This document shows, in pieces, positions 12,547-26,195 of a stretch of DNA of 64,000 nucleotides. This DNA comes from Caprimulgus europaeus. Its lineage: Eukaryota > Chordata > Aves > Caprimulgiformes > Caprimulgidae. A program made the translations under genes and the position numbers. The stretch lies in NCBI GenBank assembly GCA_907165065.1, contig OU015530.1, positions 51,744,465 to 51,808,464 on the forward strand, read 5' to 3'. Every line of letters begins with the position of its first letter. Within the stretch, counting starts at the first letter, position 1. The notes under the pieces were generated by a model that worked only from the letters and a program-made list of their open reading frames with translations, searched no databases and was not told the DNA's origin.

Positions 12547-14224
12547 ATTCTCATTTTTCTTTGTAATTTTAAAAAACATATTCTACAAGTGTAGCTCAGC
12601 TACTATTGCAGAGATCTACATGTTCCTATAATCTTACTGAACATCGTATCTTCAATAGATCAATAATATTTGTATCATTTAATATAAAGTATAGACAAGT
12701 ACTCAAACTTAGCACAATTGCACGCAGTTTATGTATTAAACAAACACAGATGGATAGTATAAGAGCTTAAAATACCACAGTCAAAGCATACAAAGAAAGG
12801 GTATAGAAGAAATTTTCATCCCTATTTTACAAATGGGAAATGGAGGTAAAGGCCAGTGAGAAGCTCCCATGCAGGGCATAGTTACTGCAGAAGGATGGGG
12901 TAGAGCTGCCCTTCGCTGACACAGCAATCCTGTGCATGGTGGCATTGTGGGATTTTCCCAAGGTCACACAAGAAATCAGTATCATTTTCCCTCTAAATTC
13001 AAATTTGTTGCATGCCAATCCAAGCATACTCACTGCAGGACAGTGTTTCTCCTCAGAAACCATACACATGTCAGAGCCTGCATGAAGGAGGTTAAGTTGA
13101 GGATACCACAATGGCCACTGCTCAGCATGGGTTCCTGTAAGCTTTACACTTATTGGCATTTAAATATGGTTTTTGTTTTAATTTTTTTTTTTTTTATGAC
13201 CAGATAAGCTGAAATGCCCACTGGTTAAATATCACACAGTCTCAAACACATGCACAGGCCCTACACTTTTCATTTTAACAAATCACAGTACCGGAGCCTC
13301 CAGTACTCCAGAAACCTTTAAAGCCATTTCACTCCATGCAGCTCCAGCAGGCAAACGAAGTGGCACCAGTGAAATGTTACTACACTCTACAATCAAAATT
13401 GACATGAAGGGCAACATATACTGTAAGAAGGAAACCTTGTAGACTATGGGGCTCAAGTGACACATTCATAAAAAAGATTTACTATTCAGATTAACATGCT
13501 GAATTTTGATCAGACACTTTGCATTTCATTACCATAGGTTAGTCCTTCCTCTCATTTATAGTCAGATCTCTAGACTTGCTTTTCTCCCCATGGCAGGACA
13601 CATTTGCATTAACAACTTCTTAAGTTGCTCCATATCATAGCACTGTAGCATAGGCTTTTCCATCAGACTGCATGACACATATTTCCATTCCATCACCGTG
13701 TATACACAACTGCATCAGTATTCTTCTGCTTCTCACCCCAGTGTGTCCTCGTTATAGCTGAGAATTGGTAGTGCCCTTCTCATCATAAAGTTATTTCTCT
13801 ACAGAATCATCAATATAATTTTTGCCTCTCCTCACACCTTCAGCATACATTCCTACTGCTTGGAAACAAAATGTATAACAAACAATACCACTGCCTTAGG
13901 ACTTTCACTAACATCAATTTGCTCTGCCTCACACTCTCCTGTCCTCTTACAAACACACACACTCTATCCTTTTACTGATGCCACAGAATCTTGAATGGAC
14001 CTTCTTGTTGATGATGCTTTGTCTCACCTTGTATCACTAAGTGGCTTCCTGCATCTCCTCTTCACCTTTGCTGATTTTACTCTCATGACTTAGAGCATTT
14101 ACAACTAGCCTTTTCAAAGCAAATGCCTTATTTACCCACAGAAATGATACAGCTTGGCTAGTCTCCCTTTAGAAGGACTCCTTCCGAGAACAGAAAAGAA
14201 GTAAAGCCGATATGGAAGTCAATT
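12547..14224. other. Non-coding stretch with one MIR-like fragment
   Basis: No gene is supported. It includes the MIR-like piece at 12819-13000 and a T14 run at 13182-13195. The rest is unremarkable AT-rich sequence. Confidence 0.55.
12819..13000 (-). repeat. MIR-like ancient SINE fragment
   Basis: On the plus strand the segment reads 'cctattttacaaatgggaaa', then after about 110 bases 'tttcccaaggtcacacaag'. This is the reverse complement of the conserved core-to-tail order of MIR-type SINEs ('gtgaccttgggcaa' followed later by 'tcatctgtaaaatg'). It is strongly diverged, as expected for an element this old. Confidence 0.5.
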
Positions 14225-14400
14225 AATAAAGAACTGAGGGATAGGAGTATAATTAATGTTAGTCTATACAGGTTTCGGGAAAATAGGTCTTGTCAGACAA
14301 ACCTGATTTCATTTCTTGATGAAATTATAGATTTGATTGATAAAGGTAATGGTGTAGGCGTAACAGACTTAGACATTTGTAAATGCATGTGGCTTTGTTA
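14225..14400 (+). repeat. Ancient CR1 (L3-like) reverse transcriptase fragment
   Basis: This is a diverged piece of a non-LTR reverse transcriptase. In one frame it reads FRENRSCQTNLISFLDEI, then a DKGN motif, then a degraded LDICKC where active copies have YLDFxKAF. The same order occurs in the well-preserved CR1 at 5.4-7.3 kb (RGFTKGKSCLTNLIAF ... YLDFRKAF), so the identification rests on comparison within the window as well as on family knowledge. The catalytic aspartate region is mutated and the open frame is confined to this short segment. It is much older than the CR1 copies with intact tails. Confidence 0.72.
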
Positions 14401-15847
14401 CTCAAACACATTCCATCATTGGACTCTGACAGCCTCCAGCTCACCTGCTACTACCTTTTCCAGTCACATCTTTCACTGGCACAGTTGCCATCACATGGTT
14501 GGGGAGGTCAGGAGAGGTGACCTTCCCCCATTCTTATATCATCTGTGACCTACCACAACATACAGATGCTTGCTGTTAGCACACAAAGAAAGACATCAAT
14601 TCCTGAGTACATGTGTTAGTGTAACACGCTCCATGGCAAGACCTTATGGAAGAAGGTGGTATTTTTTAACAAAATCTGAATATACTGGTTGTATCCACTC
14701 TCATTCTCTCAAGAGTTCATTCATCAAACTGTCACATGCACCAAGATGTGTGTGTTCAGGCAGTCTGGCTGAGATGATTTGTATGTGCCACAGTGGACAA
14801 GGGATATCAACTACTAAATTATCATAGCAATACTTGGGTGTTTCTTAACTGGCAATGACAATCTAGTTTTTTGACAGGTCTTTTATACCTTTTAAGAGCC
14901 AACAGTTGAGGAGTGGTCCTTTGCTTCAGAATCTCACCTACTTACGTATTTGTAAGTGTTAGTAAGGTTGCTACCAATTATCTGGCTTTGCTTATATGGA
15001 GTACATCTGAAAAAAATATACATCTTCCTGGCTACAGTGCAGTTCCTTGTTAGCCTAACAGGAAAAGGAATTGTGCTAGTGTGCATGATGTGCTAGTATC
15101 TTGTGGCCTTTTAGTGTCCTTAGAAAGCAGGGTCTTGTAGTAGAGAGATGCCTGTACTGTGACTTTTATCAGAGCCCCGGCCACCTGGGCTTGACAGCAC
15201 GGCACAGCACATTCCTCAGTTTTATTGCTGCGAACGATGTTCTTTATTATCAGTACATGACATTCTTCTCACACTTATTTCGCTATTTTTCCCAGTGCTT
15301 ACAGAACCACATTTGCATCTGTATTTCATTCATACCACTCTTAATATTTCTGTTACAAGCCTCTACATGTTTAGTTACACGAGAGGAGAAGTGGCTTGCT
15401 ATGAGAATCTCCAAAAGGAGTAAACACAAGACACTGAATCGAGCAGAGTGGATGTGCCAGGCTGACACATTTACAAGGCACAAGAGAAATAATTGAATTC
15501 ACTTTTCAGATAGTAAATGTGTTTACTTGGCTCAGCTTATGTGATCGAATGGACTCTACTAGCCTCAAGCACAATTTCTCCTATGTACACAAATGACAGA
15601 CACTATGCTATGATTGTTTTAGATAGCTGGGAACTAGAGTCTGCATCCTCCAATCCAACACTTCCTATGCATTGCAAGTTCTTGATGTGCCTGTGCATGA
15701 ATTCACCAACTGCAGCATTCTCTGACACACAGACTCCACCCATAAGTGAAGACTGCATGTGTCTCCTGACTACATATTCAGCTCACTCTTTGTTTCACCT
15801 AGGAACCCAGACTTGAACATTTGTGCCTCATACATGGCAATTTAGCA
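14401..15847. other. Non-coding stretch, nothing recognised
   Basis: The longest frame (15101-15496, 131 codons plus strand) has no motif I recognise, no clear splice sites and a shadow frame on the opposite strand. I treat it as chance. Confidence 0.5.
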
Positions 15848-16242
15848 GCTGAGAGAACTGGGTTGTTTAGCCTGGAGAAAAGAGGATCAAGAGGGACCTT
15901 CTCGATCTCTACAACTCCCTGAAAGGAGGGTGTAGAGAGGTGGGAGTCGGTCTGTCCAACCAAGTAACAAGCAATAAGACAAGAAGAAATGGCCTCAAGT
16001 TGTGCCAAGGGCAGCTGAGATTGGATCTGAGGAAAATTTTCTTTCCTGAAAGGGTTCTCAGGCATTGGAAGGGGTTGCCCAGGGCAGTGGTGGAGTCCCC
16101 ATCCCTGGAAGTATTTAAGAGTCATGCAGACATAGTGCTGAGGAACATGGTTTAGTCAGGGACTTGTCAGTGTGAGGTTAATGATTGGACTCGATGATCT
16201 TAAAGGTCTTTTCCAATCTAGGCAATTATGTGATTCTGTAAT
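15848..16242 (+). repeat. CR1 LINE 3' end
   Basis: This is a 5'-truncated CR1 copy of about 395 bp, plus strand. It includes 'gagagaactgggttgttt', 'agcctggagaaaagagga', 'aataagacaagaagaaatgg', 'ggggttgcccagggcagtgg', 'tggagtccccatccctgg' and the 3' terminus 'gactcgatgatcttaaagg', 'tcttttccaatcta' and 'tgtgattctgt'. The tail differs from that of the 5.4-7.3 kb copy, so it belongs to a different CR1 subfamily. Frames at 15799-16125 and 15940-16155 are shadows of this element. Confidence 0.93.
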
Positions 16243-18089
16243 TTACTTCTGTGCTGCTTCCCAAGCAATGCTGCTGGCTCTCTGCAAAAGGCACAGTTCA
16301 TAATGACAGTCCACTCCAGAGCCTGCCCCACAGAGATGGTGCACACTTAGGCCACATCTCCTCCTCCTGTAACTCTCCTCCATCCTTGTCTCAGTAGGCT
16401 TTGCACATTCAACTCCTGCACACAACACACACTTGAAAAAAAACATCATTTAGAAGGACTTAATCCTGCCCTTCAAACTGAAAACACACAAGTTATTTTA
16501 ATTCCAGTAACAACGAGGCCACTTGAGGACCAGGGGTGTTACTGCCAAGTGATGTGCAACGTGGACTCCATCAGTCACCTCCAGAGTGCCTGAGCAGTAT
16601 GGTCACAAGCTGGTTCACAGCAATTACTCATGCAGCTGGGACTCTCTTCCTAGTACAGCACACAAAGATCAGCAAGCAGGCAATGGATGTTAGCAACCAT
16701 CAATAACTATCAATTTAGGATAGATCCAGACTGTGACTGAAGATTTAAAGCTTCCCCATACCCAAATGCAAATTGCCCAATGCCTTCCAGTCTTTCCATT
16801 TTTTTGCTTTCTTTAGTGACATCTATTCATAACTTGTCCTCTTTAATACAGTCATTTGTCACCATTCTGCAAATTAACCCACTTTGTCTCAATGTTTTCC
16901 ATGATGTCACTCTTAATATGCAACACTTATTAAGGATAAACCATAAAGATATGGTTTGTATAACCTTAAAAACTTAAAAGGTTAGGTTTAAAAAACTTGA
17001 CAAACCTGAATGTGAAAATAAATACTAGAGAAGTTTCTAGACACCAGAGATTCAAATGTGACAGAACTGAATAAACAGGGAAAAAGGAAATCTTCAGAGG
17101 AAACCAAGGCAGCCTCTCCCTGAAAATACTGGAAACCTAAATTCTGTGCCACTGAATTCAGCTAAAATGATCATACTCCTTCTCATCTATTTAATCTCTC
17201 CCTAAAAGCGTGTGCTTTTTCTCCTCATTTTAACCCATCAAAAGGCCTGAATGGCTAATACGATTCTCACTGCTATGCTTTTACACCTTGGCAAGTTGCT
17301 TCTAGGCAGACTGTGGGGCCATCTTCCTTTCTTCATTTGGCAAATAATAACCCCCTATTTCTGCAATGGGACTCCATCTCATTTCAGTTGCTTTGGTGAA
17401 TAAATGGATAGATCACCTTTGACTTCATGTAATTTTGCCTTTTCTTGCAAGACTTTGGAGCATTAAGCTTTTTTTTTTTCCCCTTCTGTACTGAATAAGA
17501 ATTCTTTTGATTACTTTTTTTTTTTTTAATTGTAGATATAGGTATGTTAGACTCTGAGTAATATTGCAAAGAAACCTGTAAGGACATTATATTTTATGAA
17601 AAATATCTCCAATTTATACTTACAGCCAGCTTCGAATCTTAAACACTCCAAATCATGGTCAGGTGAGGTTTAGGGAAAAATGTATGCATAATGCATGAAA
17701 GCACAGCCATTATTGGTAGCTCTACAGAATAAACAGCCCTTGGTAGACACTGTGCATTTGAAGGATGCACCATATTCACACTAGGAATATGAAGCCAAAT
17801 TGATATTTATGGTGTAGTCACCATCCATTCAATTCTGTTTCCGTTTGAACACACTGGTGAAATACAGTGCAATATTCTGTTTCAGTTACCAGCAAAAGAG
17901 ACGTTACTTCAAGCAGTGCTCATGATAGCCAGAGCACAGAAGAGCTGATGACTGCACCGAGTCCGCCAGGGATCTTGTTATGCCAATCTAATTAACCTGG
18001 AAAATGCTCAGCTAGCACCATGCTCTGGGCTCGCACACAGATGGAAAACGGGCTGTTCAACTATTGTATGTGCAAGGCAGACTCCTTGG

Positions 18090-18172
18090 AACTCCCAAGT
18101 CAGCAGAAACATTTAAGCATATGCTTACCATTAATGTTAAACAGGTGCTTAAGTACGCTGCTGAACAGGGAA
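18090..18172. repeat. Possible ancient amniote repeat fragment
   Basis: The segment contains 'aagcatatgcttacc' followed by 'aacaggtgcttaagt' and 'cgctgctgaacaggg'. The order resembles an old amniote repeat with two CATGCTTAA blocks before 'gtgctttgctgaat'. It also contains a 14-base perfect palindrome, TAAGCATATGCTTA (about 18115-18128). A conserved regulatory element is the alternative. Confidence 0.35.
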
Positions 18173-21100
18173 CATAACAAGGAGCACGCCTCTGGAGTAC
18201 GTGATTTTTGCTTTAATTGCTATTGCATGCATGCAGGTTTTATTTATGTGTTGCCCTTAGATGTTACCAACACCATTTTTTCCCTACCAAGAGCACAGTT
18301 CTGTTAAAATCTGAATTTTAAAAAAATGGTGAGAGATTCTCTCTTTATAAAAAAACAGGTATACCTGTAAAATCCAAGATACTGGAAGAAAGGAGATAGG
18401 TAAATTTTATTTTTAAAATTTGTGTGATCTTTTATAGATTTTAATTCCTACAGGAATGTCCATATCCAACTGAATAGTAACTTCCTTAACAAAGTTTTTA
18501 ACTAATTATAAATGTAAACATACATGGTCAATGCAAATGAAAAGAAATGCACAGAGAATAACACAGAAGCAACAGGGAATGTAGCATGAACTTCCCTTTC
18601 CTGAGAACAACTCTCAAATAGTGAGATCAAGAAAGATTCAATCATACTGATATGAACTACAATTAATTTCTGAATTACTGCTTTACCCACAGCACTTTAC
18701 ATATCCTTCATGTGAACCATAGATCTGGGTTTTCACAGAGTCAATAAACTCAGAGCTTATGAATAGTAATACTTCTGCATTACAATCATCTGCTTTACAA
18801 AATAGATCTTTAAAACAGGTATTTTTCAGACCCCTCACAGCCGGATGAGAAGACATTAATATGAGCATATTTTTCACATCCTTGTAATTAGGCACAAGAA
18901 AAGAGCAATACAAGCTTATTTCTAGGTTACTTAGGTTATATCATACACTGCAGAAGAACTGCTCAGTATTTACAGCAGACATGCCAAGATATCATTTCAA
19001 ATTTTCTCCCTGTTTTTAATAACTTCAGTCCCAAATAATAAACAAATAAAAATGTTTCATTTCCAGCATGTTTTCCAGTTTATCATCATCAGTGAAAAGA
19101 AACATAAACAGAAGTGCAGACATGCAGCACGCTCTGTGAAGCATCTGATGGAGGAGCTGATGGGGTTCTCCACAGGGGACAACTTACAAAATGAGATGAA
19201 GTGAAAATTCCAGAGTGCTTTTCTTAACCTGCAGTATCCACTGGTATTACCACCTCACTCTGCTTTTCTTCTGCTTGCTCTCTTACCCTGCCCTTTACCT
19301 TTTCTTTTTTTTTTTTTATCCCCTCCAGTATATTTCAGTGTTTGCTATCATTAAAAAAGTACTGAAAATCCTTACACAGTAGGGTTTTGTGTTGAGACTC
19401 AGATCTGAAGACACCTGAGCCTCAGACAAATTTCTTACTCATTTCAGCAGCAGTAGTAAACCCGTTAAGTTCAGCAAAAGTTTTGCTTGAGTAAGTACTG
19501 AATAATGACTACAGAATGAGGCCATCTAATGTGTGACTGGAATTCATGCCAAGTCTAACTGTCTCTACACATGCCTGAGTTGACAAAAATCTTATGGTCA
19601 GTACTCCCTGTAACTTGAGAAGGATTTTTCAGAACATTGACCATGTTGCCTGGCCAGGTGAGGCACTGGATGGTAAACCACGGAACATTCACTACTGCAG
19701 CTAATCCCACTGTCGTGAATAGCTCATTTTCTCATATTTGCTTTGACTGGACATTTGGGTGCATCTCAGGGCAACCTCTAAAGTAATTATTCCATAGTAA
19801 TTAGGGATGAGACAGAGGAAATATTTCATAGTTGGTAATAAAGTCAATAAACATTGAGTCACATCATGTGCCTTATCACAAACAAAATCCTGTACTGTTT
19901 GCTGGAGATGCATTGAGTTTGCCATTCTTCCATTGGGTCTTGCAGGTGTACAGATTGGGAACCACATATTCACAGTCAAGGGTTGAACTCAGATTCAGCT
20001 ACACATGCAATAATTCTCACCCCTGGTCAAAATACCACAGGCAATTCCACTGCTCCTGCTCCCACCCTTTACTTCTATAGTGATGAAGAGGATGTCACTG
20101 GACACATGGATCCCACAAGGAAAATTTTGTTTTTGGAAACCACCTGCAAGACACACCCTTCTTCCCAGTGCACAGCAGAAGCATTACAACACAGGTACCC
20201 CAGGAATTCAAAGGACCTTACCAATACTACCACAGATGCATAAAGCCAGTCTTTGCAAAGCAGTATTTTAATGTAACTCGGGTAACCCACTTAAAAGGCA
20301 ACAAGGACACTACAAATGCAAACTTTGCTATGATGCCTTGCTTGACACAACGCAAGCCCTTTTTGCTACAGTGTCCTTAAAAGGGTAGAAAATCCACAGC
20401 ATCTACTGGTGAATGCATGCTACAGCTGAGATGTAATGATCAGTGTAGTGTGAGCATTCAGGCTCTAATGGTTTGGATTTATTTTGTAAATCAGATTTAT
20501 TTTAAAAAATTTATTCTCAACTGCAGCCTTTTCAAAATGAACACTATGGGAACTTGCTAAATGCCAAGCTTCCTAAGTGAGAGCATTATGCATTAGCGGA
20601 TTACACAAGATTTGCAGTACATAAAACAATTTAATAAATGGACTTTGCTTGTTAATCTCACGTGAGTCAGTGTTTGGTACAACACAGTACATGTAAACAC
20701 ACAGACCTGGAAGAATAAATGCATGTATTGTACTTGTGATGGCATTAAACCATTTGCATTGAGTCATTTTAAAGCCAGACATGTGTTATGGTGTTCTAGG
20801 GCAGCTGTGTATACATGGAAACAGCAGAGCAAGTGATTTCTGCAGCAAGATGGCATCTGTCTGAGATGAAGCTCCTCTCCTGCTACAGCTGGGCTGCAGT
20901 GCTGGGAGACACAACCTGTTTCTGCACAACCACAGTGGGGCCTGGGAAGAGTAAAGCTCCTAACAGGCAGCTCCGTGTACCCCCACATCCCACTGCAGAT
21001 GTGATTGACAAACCCTGGATAGATGTGCAGAGTAGTACTTGTCTCACCTAACAGCAGAGGTCTAAGGGGGTGCTTAGTGTCATTTAAGATGCTCCAGAAT

Positions 21101-23138
21101 ATCTATGACTATGTTTAAGCAACGGACTCAAGACTTAGATATCTGCAGGGTAGATGTTCATGGTTCAGCTAGTACCCCATATTTCCTTAAGCCAATGGAG
21201 AGAAATTGGCATTTAGGAGTACAAGTCCTCTGGCCCATTTTAAACATCTAAATGAAGATGGTATGAATCATGCCCCACACTCCACTGACTAAATTATAAA
21301 ATTGCCAAGGCTGACTAACTTAGATGTAGATGTCTACAATGAAGAAGCCAAAGTCAGAGGAATCCTATTCCCACCTTGTTCTAATGAAGAACTTCAAGAG
21401 CCAGAGAAACTACCACACTCCCACACAGACTGCTCCAGTCGCTCACCACCTTTGCTGTGAAAACTGGGCACTTTTTCTTCTAATCAAAAATGCTCCGAGT
21501 CCAACTTCCAGCTTTGAATCTTGTTCTGCCTTTGTCAGCTACATTAAAGAGCCTGTTGCTGCTGTTGTACCAACCAGAGATGTTCTTAAGAATGATTCTC
21601 TGTTGCCTTCCCCTTTATACAGTTAGACTGAGACTAAGTGAGTGCTAAACTCTGCCAAGAAACGTGATCTCCAAGACATACAGGAGTGACACTTGGTGCA
21701 AGACAACATGCTATGAAGCATGAAGCATCTTCTGGTAGTTGAAAGCTCATTCCATAGTGGAGAGAGGGGAACACTCCTCATTAAATAATGCCTCAGGCTA
21801 TCAACATCTCAAAACTTACATTTTAGGAATTTATCTTTAGAAAGAACAAGCAAATCCAGACTTCATTAACGAACAAAAGTAAGGATGACTGCAATGCTGT
21901 CTTCCCGACGGCACAAACAGACAGCTCTGTGTCTCTATTGCTGCTCAGGGCTCCACTGAATGACAGCTGAGTGGGTAGCAGTAAAATCCTCACAGGCCCC
22001 TCAATTCCTCCCCTCTTACCATTTGGGAAAGCAGTGAAGACATTGAAAAAGAGAGGGGAGGGGACAGACTATCCTGTGAACAGTAGATGATGAGGAGGAG
22101 GGAGGGAGGGAGAAATGAACACAAAAATGTTCCTTTCTCCTTGCAAGCAAGAGAAAGAAGAGGAGCTGCTGGATAATATTGAATAGAGAGATGCACGTGG
22201 GAGAACAACAGTCAGAGTAAAGATTTTGAACTTTCCCAGTTAGGAAAATTGAAAGTTAGACCACAAGTCCCCTTCATTCTCTCATTGCTAAAGAGTGAGC
22301 TAGCAATGCAGGACTACTTCACATGACTGCCAAAGTTATTCTAGGACAGCCTGGCCCCAGGTATTTCCCATGGGACCTGCAACTTCTATGGATCCCTTAT
22401 CAGTTACCAATACACCATGGGCAGACCCTGCACTTCTCTCCCCTAAGTAAGGATGTATCTAAAGAGACACTCTAAGTGGACAACGCTGAGATCCTACTGG
22501 TTATTGCCTTGTGGAGCTCTCTGCCATCCCACCTTAAATGTACAGAGACTCTTTATTTCCATCACTAACAACATGACATTAGAACAGCACATCTTACAGC
22601 TTTTCCACTGGACCACAATGCAGCAACTCCAGTACCTCCTATGGACTGTGTACCCCCTACTGCATACATTATCCTAACAAAAGGGAATGCTTTTTCCCCT
22701 TTATGCCTGACCCAGTAAGGATAACGGACTGTTACAGTCCTTAAAACACAACTTGCCTCTCACTATACAGTAGCAGCCCAAAGATCTTCTGCTGCAATTC
22801 TTTCTGCAGTTTGTCAATTGAACTTCTGCCTGGCTTTAAACTTCTGTTGGAGTCATGATAGCTCATCTGGGAATTGCTACTATAGCTCCCCTGCTTTCAG
22901 TTCTGGAGGTCCCTGTGTTTCAGCCAAGGTAGTAGACAGCTAATGAACAGCACACAAAATCTGGTGTAGTAGTGTAACTTGGCTGGCAGCCAAACACCAC
23001 ACAGCTGCTCACACACACACCCCTTGTCTCCCCCACCCAGAGAACAGGGGAGAAAATTGAAGGGGTAAAGGTAAGGAGACTCATAGGTTGAAATGAGAAC
23101 AATTTGATAATTGGAATAAAATAAACTTAAAATAGTCA

Positions 23139-23173
23139 TTATAATAATAATTATAATAATTATATATATAAAT
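23139..23173. repeat. AT-only microsatellite (TAA/TA mix)
   Basis: Simple sequence of ATAATAATAATTATAATAAT type followed by TATATATATA. It is probably length-variable between individuals. Confidence 0.85.
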
Positions 23174-26144
23174 GAGTGATGCACAGTACAATTGCTCAGC
23201 ACCCACCAATAGTGATCCCAGAGGAGTGAATAGGAACCCTGAATCTGAAATCACAATCCCAGAAGAGGAAGCTCAAGTGATCCCCAAGAGAATTCCCTAG
23301 CTTTTCGGTCAACCCTGGTTAATATACTGAACATGACACAATATTATATGGAATATCTCATTGGGATTTCCAAATGCCAGTTTTGGGTTTTGCTAGTTAC
23401 TACACTTTCCACTCCCAATCCTTTGCACTTGCAAATTAGCAAAAAACACAATGTCCTTTGACTTCCAGCAGCAATCAAAAACATCAGTACATTATCAACA
23501 TTCTTCTCATAACAAATCCCACACTGAAACCAAAACACAGCTATTCTAACTACTAAGAAGAAAATTAACTCTATCCTAGCAAAACAAGGCCATGTGGACT
23601 GCATCTGGCTTGTAAGTCAAGTGGAATCTGAGACAGGGAAGGATAAAGTAGCACAGAGTCTGCACTGGATCAGAAACTCCACCACCTACTTCAGTGTGGG
23701 AGTTTCAAGAAAAATTAATCTCTATGCAGTTTCTTTACTCCATGGCAGGAGAGCTGCAGTGTTGGCTGAGAAGCATTACACCATGTTTCAGTGCAATGTG
23801 ATGGATCACTGCAAGTGATAAACGTGTAAGTAAAATACGACAAATAAAGGAAATTACAATGGAACTTCAATGTATTTTATTTATGTTTTCAATATGAATT
23901 TACTGCTCATGAGAGGCATTAGAAACACAAAATGGGCTGGAGCAAAGCTGGGTTTTCTATTTGGCTGCAGCAGTGTGTGCACCAGAAAGAGCAGGAGCTC
24001 TCAGAGGACTCCAAGAGTAGCTTTGTCTTCATGCCATTTGTACCCCTGAGGTCTCTGAGGCCTCAGAGGTTCCAGCAGACTTCCCAGGGGATAACACTTG
24101 CGACTGGGCTATTGTTATTTGGTTTTTTATAAGTACATCCAAACTGTAGCTATCAGAGTTGGGATTTAAATGGTCAAACTAAACATCAAATCTCCAGACT
24201 CTTCTACAAGTCCTCTCAATGAACCAGAACAGCCTTTTGCCCCATTCAGAAATTATTCACAAGAGTAAAACAGAAAAGTGACATATCCATCACAGTTTCT
24301 CTTGGTAGTTACAAAACATTAGAGCAGCTGTTAGCTAGACTGAAATTCAGAACAAGAGTTTCACATCAACATCCTTCTACCAGAGATAGCCAGCTACAGC
24401 AGAGCACTCAGTCCTTTCACTGACAACTAAATGTGCCAAAATAACAGCATGCTCACATACAGCACATTAAATTTTGCCTTCAATACCCCTGTGCACTCTC
24501 ACTAAGCCCGTTGCTTCCACTCATCTAACTGTGTACATCCAAAGGTAGTAGCTCCTTTTTATCTTTGCTGTACCTATACCTCGAACAAATTGGTTTCTCA
24601 GGATTTGTTTGAGGGTACATAAGAGAAGAATCTGGCACTACTCTAAACATCCTCTTCAAAACAGCTCTTTTTGATATATTTGCTTGAAAATCCATTAAAA
24701 AAAAAAAAGCCCATGTACATGATAGATCAGTCCCTGGGAAGGCACAGGCAAGAGCAAAATAAAACAAGTGTAGTTGGTATTATTGTTGTCCTTGACCAAG
24801 CAACTGAATGTGCAAGGGAAAAGACAGGAACATTTTAATTAAATAAATTATATGGCTGTACCTAAGGCTAGGATCAAATGTAAGTGCATTAAATTTATCT
24901 CCAAGAGTGATAAACATTTATCTCCACTCCCTACACTGTTGCATATTAACTTGAAAAAGACTGTGGAAAACCCATGGGATATGTCAGTTGTTACTAGAAG
25001 TAACCACTGTATATTAATCACTCCCTACAGTATTTATGTAGAATTAAGAGAAATCCCATTGTAAGAGCTTGAGCTATTTCTGTAAGTTACATTCCCCTGG
25101 CTCAAATGATGAATGGGAAGTAGTGCAGTAAAATAAAAATAGGCACCTTTCCAGGTAAATGTTGTTGTTTAAAAAAGCCAAAACAAAACCCTGGAGAAAT
25201 ACTGTCAGAGGGATAAAAACATTTATCTTCGTGTCACTAGAATGGCTTCATTTTTGCTGGTCTAATTAGGTAATAAAGAAATCACAGGTGTAGCAACTCC
25301 ATGAGCTATCATTGCTCTTAAAAAGGGCCCACTGCATGGCCAGGGACCCGTGTGCCAGTATCATCATGTGCTGTCACATCATTTTAAGAATTAAATAGCT
25401 CAATTGAAGAAAGATTTTAAAGAGAAGAAAATCAATACATAGTTAGAAGCTTGTCAAGATTCTAAGTCACAGTAAAACTGCTAGAAAGCAAACAAATAAA
25501 AAAGAAAATGATAGTGGGCTTTGAATTTTCAATGACTTTTCAAATTCTGCTAGGCAATTCATGCAGCGCACACTGTAATACATCTCCTGGGACTCCACGC
25601 ACACTCAACCCCATATTCTCAATGACTGCCAGGTATGTGAGACAGGACACCCATAGCATTAGGCTTTGACTAAGTTCAGGAATCTAATTTTTATTGTAAC
25701 AAAAGTCATAAATAAGGAAAAATACATTTTTTTAAAATGTAACATAAAATAACAGCTTAAGGAAAAGGGTAAAGGAACTAATAGTCTTAACTTGCTAGAA
25801 CTTCCATATCTGAGATTTCAGGATGAGGTTCGCTAATTATTATCTTGAAGAAATATAAAATCTGTCCAAATATCTTAAAGCTCAAATATTCATTCTAAAC
25901 TTAATTCCTGCTTAAATAAACAATAGATCCAGTTGCAACCACAGACCAGATTAACACAGAAACCACTGTGTGGTTTAGGTGGCCCATAGAAACAGAAGCA
26001 TTAATTAAAGAAATCATCAGTGTAACAGTTTCCTTGTCTTGAAATTCATTGACAATTTCTCAAAAATGAGTTCTTCAAAGAAAAATCAGGTCCAGGGAGA
26101 CTGCCCTGAGTGACAGTAAGAAATAACTGTGAATTAGCAGCCTG

Positions 26145-26195
26145 GGGGGCCAGATCTTGTTCCCATTTGTATCAGAGGCAAAAACTATTGTCTCT
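26145..26195. repeat. Possible ancient amniote repeat fragment
   Basis: 'ggggccagatcttgttccca' followed by 'tgtatcagaggcaaaaac' resembles the start of an old repeat reading 'gggccagatcctgctcccattgaag...aatggcaaaac'. The match is short and diverged, so this is tentative. Confidence 0.35.

Noticed and set aside
15101..15496. 131-codon plus-strand frame as a gene
   Set aside because: No motif, no splice sites and an antisense open frame over the same bases. It is flanked by ordinary non-coding sequence.
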